DNA from: a virus
Direction: 5' to 3' (one strand)
Length of the DNA stretch: 42,192 bases
Virus record (IMG/VR): IMGVR_UViG_3300025030_000210
Location: 1-42,192 of that record
In this document: piece after piece, positions 37,801-42,192 of the stretch
Numbering within the stretch: the stretch's first letter is position 1
Layout: every line of letters starts with the position of its first letter
Translations under genes and position numbers: made by a program
Notes under the pieces: model-generated
The model's database searches: none
The model's input: the letters and a program-made list of their open reading frames with translations, nothing else
Told to the model about the DNA's origin: nothing

Positions 37801-40572
37801 GCACCTTCTATTGTAGAAGAGAATGATACTCTCAATGAAGTGGATTTCTCAAAAGCCCCTCCTCCACCTATTACTCATGCTATAGTTAAAGAAGACCCTC
37901 TTGTTCAAGGGGAAGCTATTATCTATATAACTGCTCCTATAGGTGGAAGTTGGTCTCATGCAGAGATATACTATAAAAATATAGATTCTGAAGAGTGGAA
38001 TTTTGCAGGAAGAACGACCGGAAACCCTCTTAGAATTTCAGGGCTTATTGCAGGAGAAGTTTATGAATATGAGATAAAATCTTTCTCCTATGGCTCTCAA
38101 TCCTCCGATATAGTTATACATAATACTTTTGTATACGGAGAAGACAGTAATGCTATAGCATTACCTATTCCTACCGGATTCCAAATAGCAAATAGAATGG
38201 GAGTGTCTGGAAATGTTTATGGCAGGTCTTTCAAATTCAGGTGGGATGAGATGACAAGTCAGACAAAGGACAGCTTGACCTATGCAATGAGAAAAGCAGG
38301 ATATGAAAAATTAAAGTATTACATGGAGATTTATTTTTCTGCTATTCCGGCTACCGTAAAAATAGGAAATACTTCTGTTAAAGATATGGTTGCAAGACAT
38401 GAGACTTTGGATACAAATAAGTTTGAATATGATTATGAGGATACAATGGAAGATATTTCTAAGATATTTGAGAGTTATTCTTCTCATGCAAGTTATGATA
38501 CTTATTATAATGTGCCTCAAAGAACAATTAAGGCAAGACTTTATTGTATAAACGATTACTCTAAAAAGTCAGCATATAAAGAGTTAACTCTTACCAATCC
38601 AGCCCCAGGGGCTTACTTAAATACTCTTCCATACGGCTCTGTAAAAATAACTCCAGCCCTGAAAAAATTAAAGAGTGGGATTAGAGTTTCTTTCCCTCAT
38701 CCTTACGATTCTAATGGAGATGAGGAGTATGATTTAAGTCATACAATGATAGAAAGATGTGAGAATACTAATTTTACAGGAAATACTCTTAAGAAGCGAA
38801 AAGTAATGTCTTCTATTACAGTAAATAGTAACGATGAAGATGTTTCTGCGACTACATACCAGGAAGACTTTAAAGGTCTTGATCCAAAAAAGACATACTA
38901 TTTTAGATTGAGATTTTATGATGTTTTTGGAACAAGTACAGATAGTACCAGCTTGTCTGCAACTGCAAGTATATCTCCTGGAGTAACAGATGATGATGAA
39001 GAAGATGTAAATGATAAAATTGAGCCTCCTGAACAAGTTTCGGGTGTGACGCTTTCGATTAATTCAAATAATAATGTAGTTATCAAATGGAACAAACCTT
39101 CCGGAACTCATGCCACAGACGTGATCGAAACTATTGTAGATTGGAGAGCCTCTCAGTTTACAGGGACTCCAGCACTTACTCTGACATCGGCTGGGGGCGA
39201 TATTCCTACTCTTGGCGAAGTGGATCAGGGATATTTGAATAGCGACAACACAAAATTGGTAATCGGAGAAAAAACTTCGATCAAGATAAATACCGATGAA
39301 TCTGAATCCTATACTACAAATCGAAAGATAGTCAAAAATGCAAAAGTAGGATATACATATCTTGTACGAGTACGTTTCAGAAATAGTTCCGGCAAGGAAG
39401 GTGCATGGTCAGCGTGGACTTATAATGCAACAGCTGTTACAGGACTATCAGAAGATGATATGCCTTCTAAGTGGGCAATGTACAAGTTTACAGGCTCAGT
39501 ATCTGCAACAAACGCAACCCAGATAACTTGGGTTGGAGGAGTAGGAGTTCTTAAAAAGAAAACGAATTCTGGAAGTAATGATATAACTATCAATAGTCAA
39601 GCAACTCCACAAACAATAACACCCAATAGTACAATGTTCTTATGCTATACAGGCTCAGCTAATCTTGCATTAAAGACGGAAGCACAACTTGATGCAAATA
39701 GTGACTATGTAGCTATAGCAAAATGTACAGAAGCTCCTTCGGGTAAATGTAAGGTTCTTATGATGGTATCTTCTGAACACTTTAGGATAAGTGCTTATGA
39801 GGCAGGATTTAATCAATTATCAGCAGTTACAGCAGATGTTGGAGAGATAACAGCAGGAACTCTTACAGGCACAACGATACAGACTGCGGCAAGCGGCTCA
39901 AGAGTTGTTATGGATAGCTCTGGTATAAGAGCGTACAATGGAGCAACCCAGAGAGTTCAGATTTCTAATGATGGTTCTGGTTGGTTAGGTTCAAGCGGGG
40001 CGTTGTATTGGGATACTTCGGGAAATCTTACTGTTACTGGTGTAGAGGCTGACTCCGTAGACGCAGAAAATATTAATGCAGGAACGATTACTGGAAGTAC
40101 ATTGCAGACTGCGGCAAGTGGAAAAAGATTTATAGTTTCCACAAGTAATAATCATGCTCTTTTTTATGGTGGAAGATATGATGGAGATACAGGAGCATAT
40201 ATAATGTGTACGATAGGACTTTTACAAAGTGGGTCAGATTGGTTTATAGGGGATTTTGGAGATTTAGACACATCAAATACCAGAATTGCCATAAGGGCAA
40301 GAAGTTATAGCTCAGAAGCTATTAATGCTCAAACACATGCAGGAAATGCAATAAATGCTGTATCAGGAACAGGAAGTGGTATCTCTGCGCAAAGTTCTTC
40401 TGGGTATGGAGGCAGTTTCTCTGGTAATAGTACAAGTGGAGCAATTCTAATTGCTCCACAGTCTGCAACACCAAGTAATACTGCTGAGGGACAACTATAC
40501 TATGATTCAGATGTTAGTAAACTTTATCTTAGAATTAATTCTGGATGGAAAGCTGTTTCTTTAGAGCCTTAA
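34813..40572 (+). CDS. Tail tip / host specificity protein, lambda J-like
   Basis: A 1,919-residue protein, the largest here. A hydrophobic front (IPWIAIGISVAISLLATAIN) and GWQGMVNSYEPGTPLNLPYG match the J-type tip. Residues about 565-636 carry the same W-module (QWAAGEVFASL... GNTEPTWQPISGAVIFDGTC) as the connector gene. Fibronectin III-like domains lie near 1,020-1,100 and 1,400-1,540. Near 1,680 and 1,754 are repeats of AGTLTG-TTIQTAASG and AGTITG-STLQTAASG, typical of fibre shafts, and the end GQLYYDSDVSKLYLRINSGW is a common fibre-end motif. It probably recognises the host surface. Confidence 0.85.
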   Translation: MPIPWIAIGISVAISLLATAINYLLRPHTKKPNSFDSPTYGWQGMVNSYEPGTPLNLPYGTIQLPPAIINWYRRGNTGKTRAYVVGSLGHGQIAGVRGIKINGLTLRHYYSKFNKDCLVYITHGEYQQKVYKFCKEVKGYLVGAPSGTSPTKTLTVVVTNGRTFQSASAKEPGYLLLYGQNTDTGKETYEMVRYLSASNVGSTWTFKGVRMTKSFVDADNVTQLYKIAHNDDGVARQIIPHIGSVTTYHQDINSIELTNSWSSTFTTNGKVDAFSTTFELPEGLYKFDDKEGYEPNQVKIAVRWRAVGASSWAEYGEVRTPLSGTEHNIKVVKNTNYALLVDASTGDEITGTEEDFDFLDDIEEGMEIDFTANSKDYTYFIDSVITEPTGDYELSGEENSERLPLYRAKIKFSSRKAPSESKSKKFPGHTVNNVTYAIYYYKSDNVNVARITIPEKPGIKQGSYQVTYQFPQDGLGDEEKLSSYKQHEIQCKLVSPTTTHDTTKDAHKVVLTSIEDIKLDDLVYPGEALIGMRLTMTEKISGALDNITAIIDGLLVKDTSEDISGLSQWAAGEVFASLVDGSGQPIRRRALASAKDCQHAYRLIKIGTTGNTEPTWQPISGAVIFDGTCEWQEDSCKWNDNPLDIMCDLQQNPLYGRGQYLNFDNTILNDLYDSYNVDDANGITDREYCNHNITENGKVRDRFAVDINIDFRQPLIDTLEVLAKSTRGYNYWDGQKLLTYIDRYRAPVTLVNDACILPDSFIINEVDIEDKINRLYAAILNRYRGYKQDQVARDYIDEGYTIGDLIMEQIHLYGIIDKWHAVKILSYMLKYSKYIKHIIKYEQGLDACLYDIGDVFYFSTEAVNNSVQIGSSKKWSSTCGRVISVSGVTFTTDKDVTVSNGQKVLFRNDNGTATECTINSQVGRVITCSTSISNVSANSIYSFGTSDTNNEYYRLFTCIAKKPNEYTSEIIAITYDDNIFKDIYDTATPSQETSGVAPSIVEENDTLNEVDFSKAPPPPITHAIVKEDPLVQGEAIIYITAPIGGSWSHAEIYYKNIDSEEWNFAGRTTGNPLRISGLIAGEVYEYEIKSFSYGSQSSDIVIHNTFVYGEDSNAIALPIPTGFQIANRMGVSGNVYGRSFKFRWDEMTSQTKDSLTYAMRKAGYEKLKYYMEIYFSAIPATVKIGNTSVKDMVARHETLDTNKFEYDYEDTMEDISKIFESYSSHASYDTYYNVPQRTIKARLYCINDYSKKSAYKELTLTNPAPGAYLNTLPYGSVKITPALKKLKSGIRVSFPHPYDSNGDEEYDLSHTMIERCENTNFTGNTLKKRKVMSSITVNSNDEDVSATTYQEDFKGLDPKKTYYFRLRFYDVFGTSTDSTSLSATASISPGVTDDDEEDVNDKIEPPEQVSGVTLSINSNNNVVIKWNKPSGTHATDVIETIVDWRASQFTGTPALTLTSAGGDIPTLGEVDQGYLNSDNTKLVIGEKTSIKINTDESESYTTNRKIVKNAKVGYTYLVRVRFRNSSGKEGAWSAWTYNATAVTGLSEDDMPSKWAMYKFTGSVSATNATQITWVGGVGVLKKKTNSGSNDITINSQATPQTITPNSTMFLCYTGSANLALKTEAQLDANSDYVAIAKCTEAPSGKCKVLMMVSSEHFRISAYEAGFNQLSAVTADVGEITAGTLTGTTIQTAASGSRVVMDSSGIRAYNGATQRVQISNDGSGWLGSSGALYWDTSGNLTVTGVEADSVDAENINAGTITGSTLQTAASGKRFIVSTSNNHALFYGGRYDGDTGAYIMCTIGLLQSGSDWFIGDFGDLDTSNTRIAIRARSYSSEAINAQTHAGNAINAVSGTGSGISAQSSSGYGGSFSGNSTSGAILIAPQSATPSNTAEGQLYYDSDVSKLYLRINSGWKAVSLEP

Positions 40573-40583
40573 AGGAGAACTAA

Positions 40584-40748
40584 ATGGAAGTGAAAGATAT
40601 GCAAAGAGAACAAATGTTTTGTCAGATTATTCAGGAAAGAGATGCAATGATACTTGACTTAAATAATCAGGTTATTCAGTTAAAACAAGAATGTGATAGG
40701 TATAAGCAGATTGTGGATGATCTGAATAAAAGTAAGGCAGATTATTAA
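40584..40748 (+). CDS. Small coiled-coil protein
   Basis: A 54-residue gene (MEVKDMQREQMFCQIIQERD then AMILDLNNQVIQLKQECDRY...), one continuous heptad coiled coil. AAGGAG lies 7 bases before ATG. Probably a small tail-fibre accessory or trimerisation helper. Its stop lies in a 23-bp palindrome. Confidence 0.65.
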   Translation: MEVKDMQREQMFCQIIQERDAMILDLNNQVIQLKQECDRYKQIVDDLNKSKADY

Positions 40749-40761
40749 CAATTAATAATCT
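40739..40761. promoter_or_regulatory. Diverged 23-bp palindrome
   Basis: AGATTATTAA, CAA, TTAATAATCT: perfect arms of 10 around three bases, the same overall length as the other sites but with changed positions 3, 5 and 11 of each arm. It covers the stop of the coiled-coil gene, just ahead of the AGGAG of the next gene. Confidence 0.45.
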
Positions 40762-40773
40762 TAGGAGACCATA

Positions 40774-41811
40774 ATGGCTGATATTATCAATGCAGGTACT
40801 GCAACTTTTACAAATGGAAGTACAACCATTACATTTACAGGGGCAGACTTCTTCAGTAAAGGTGCTACCTCTGGAGATAAGATTAAGCGTAATGGTGAAC
40901 CTAATATGTATACTATAGCTCAAGTTCCTACAGATAATGTAACACTAATAATTCAGGAGGCTTATGCTGGTGTTACAGGAGATGATAGTTTTCAGATATT
41001 TACAGATATAGATGGACAATATGGTATTATCTTTCCCTCATCTGATATGAGAGATTTATATGATACCTTAAAATATGATTTTCAGAAAATAATAGATGAA
41101 CTTGCATTTGCTGGAGCTCCTTCAACGAAACAAAGGATAACACAACGATTCTATCTTGGTGAACCGGTACAAGGTAGTAAGTTTGGATATCTAAAATGGT
41201 CATGTCCTGCTCAAATTGACTACATAGCCTTTGGTACAGATGGAGGAGCTCCAGATAATAGTTTAACTGTAGACTTTGAAGTAAATGGGACTAATCAAGC
41301 AGTAAATCTTCAACTTACAGCAGGGTCTAAATATATAAGATCTTCAGCTTTAACTAAAACTGTTGCTTCAGGGGATTATACAGAATGTGAATGGATAACA
41401 GTTAACCTTCCGGCTGGAAGTAATTATTTTGTAGATATTACCTGGCATCCAATATCTCCCCAAGAAATAAGATATGATTTCAATAGAGTCTGGCTTGGAG
41501 ATTTAGTCGTAGGAGGTATTATAGGGACAGGATGGTATCCTCCTGTCAAATCGAAATTTTTTGGTTTAAGCTACAATTTTGTTGATATGCCAGAAGGCTC
41601 TTCTGTTATCTTGGAATTGTATAAAGATGGAGTTGCTATTGGAACACCTGTAACTATTACCATTTCAGACGGAAGTAAAAGCGGATATGTCGCTTTTACT
41701 CAGACAGATTTTTTAACAACGAATGTATTGACATTAAGAATAAATCAAGTAGGGGCTATTGTGCCAGGAAACACTTTAGAAGCTACTCTTCACTCTTATA
41801 GAATCGAATAA
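40774..41811 (+). CDS. Tail fibre/adhesin-type protein
   Basis: A 345-residue beta-rich protein. The front (NAGTATFTNGSTTITFTGAD then FFSKGATSGDKIKR) matches an N-terminal domain often found on phage fibre and baseplate-attached proteins. The middle (ASGDYTECEWITVNLPAGSN) and end look like beta-sandwich domains. AGGAG precedes ATG. A receptor-binding or decorating role is inferred from position after the J-like gene. Confidence 0.65.
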   Translation: MADIINAGTATFTNGSTTITFTGADFFSKGATSGDKIKRNGEPNMYTIAQVPTDNVTLIIQEAYAGVTGDDSFQIFTDIDGQYGIIFPSSDMRDLYDTLKYDFQKIIDELAFAGAPSTKQRITQRFYLGEPVQGSKFGYLKWSCPAQIDYIAFGTDGGAPDNSLTVDFEVNGTNQAVNLQLTAGSKYIRSSALTKTVASGDYTECEWITVNLPAGSNYFVDITWHPISPQEIRYDFNRVWLGDLVVGGIIGTGWYPPVKSKFFGLSYNFVDMPEGSSVILELYKDGVAIGTPVTITISDGSKSGYVAFTQTDFLTTNVLTLRINQVGAIVPGNTLEATLHSYRIE

Positions 41812-41822
41812 GGAGACTTAAA

Positions 41823-42192
41823 ATGAAAGAAAGAGAATTATGGAAAATTTCAGGATTATACACAATTGTAGCCCTAATTATTGTTTCTATCTTCTGGTTT
41901 TTGTTTTCGATTCAAACATCTTTTGGGTATAGCCCTGATGGATCTCCTTTAGATATTAAAAATGGGAGCCGCTTGAATATAGGAACTGGAACAGACGGAC
42001 TATTTATTCAGCCTGGTACTGGTACTACAGCTAATAATGCAGAAATAAGAATTTATTTTGGGACACAATCATGTAGAGGTTCTGAAACAGTAGGATATAT
42101 TTTACCCGGAACTTTAACAGGATTGCCTTTTTTAAATTACCTATATAATAATGGAAGCTCCACAATAGATTTTAATGGGTTTAGCTATGTGA
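41823..42192 (+). CDS. Membrane-anchored or secreted protein, runs off the edge
   Basis: A partial gene of 123 codons with no stop in the window. It begins MKERELWKISGLYTIVALII and continues with a hydrophobic VSIFWFLFSIQTSFG, a signal anchor or signal peptide, followed by a Gly/Thr-rich outside part. AAGGAG precedes ATG. If joined to base 1 it gains RKIK and stops at 12-14, for 127 residues. It is the third protein in the late block with an export signal. Confidence 0.65.
   Translation, partial: MKERELWKISGLYTIVALIIVSIFWFLFSIQTSFGYSPDGSPLDIKNGSRLNIGTGTDGLFIQPGTGTTANNAEIRIYFGTQSCRGSETVGYILPGTLTGLPFLNYLYNNGSSTIDFNGFSYV

Overview
The window looks like an almost complete genome of a tailed, long-tailed (siphovirus-type) dsDNA phage, AT-rich throughout. 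Two convergently arranged gene blocks fill it. Bases 143 to about 19,630 are read on the minus strand and carry early, replication and regulatory genes. Bases about 20,210 to the right edge are read on the plus strand and carry packaging, head, membrane/lysis and tail genes. The last reading frame runs off the right edge and, if base 42,192 is joined to base 1, stops cleanly at bases 12-14, so the window is probably a circularly permuted contig of about 42.2 kb. Lambda-like M/L/J tail-tip proteins, Sec signal peptides and a lipoprotein of o-spanin type suggest a low-GC diderm (Gram-negative type) host; the genus cannot be told. No integrase, classical repressor, tRNA or CRISPR array is seen.

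Minus-strand block. From promoter-distal to proximal it holds a DUF3987-like ATPase, a DUF1937 enzyme, thyX, a DUF5664 protein, a family A DNA polymerase with proofreading domain, a ParB-methyltransferase fusion, a DUF669-like protein next to a Sak4-like ATPase, a RecB/Cas4-type nuclease, a ribbon-helix-helix protein, a sigma factor, and a dense string of small zinc-finger and conserved phage proteins, most joined by ATGA or TAATG overlaps. About ten of these genes encode fewer than 60 residues. Two long gene-free gaps (about 7,740-8,110 and 12,122-12,395) contain extensive nested inverted repeats and look like structured noncoding RNAs; both expose a CCTCC (anti-Shine-Dalgarno) sequence in a loop on the transcribed strand.

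Middle region (17,780-20,185). This holds an AT-rich candidate replication origin with two different dispersed operator-like motifs, an ACACGT repeat cluster, a minus-strand intrinsic terminator, a small GC-richer island of three genes (two of them paralogues of genes in the main early block), and a palindrome-rich gap with a run of 14 C just before the packaging genes.

Plus-strand block. Small and large terminase, portal, a ChaB-protease-scaffold-major capsid fusion with a strong internal ribosome binding site, two Sec-secreted proteins flanking a cluster of small membrane proteins (holin- and spanin-like, no recognisable endolysin), neck proteins, tail tube, tail assembly chaperones with a probable -1 frameshift, a short tape measure, M/L/J-like tip proteins and further adhesin-type proteins.

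The most striking feature is a 23-bp palindrome (arms AGTTCATTAAT and ATTAATGAACT around one free base) that recurs at gene borders across the whole genome, on both arms, often overlapping a stop codon or supplying the next ATG, and clustering near the candidate origin. It resembles a genome-wide operator or 'stoperator' system. A second 17-bp motif (ACGG...TTAAAA...CCGT) occurs six times, five of them in the origin region.
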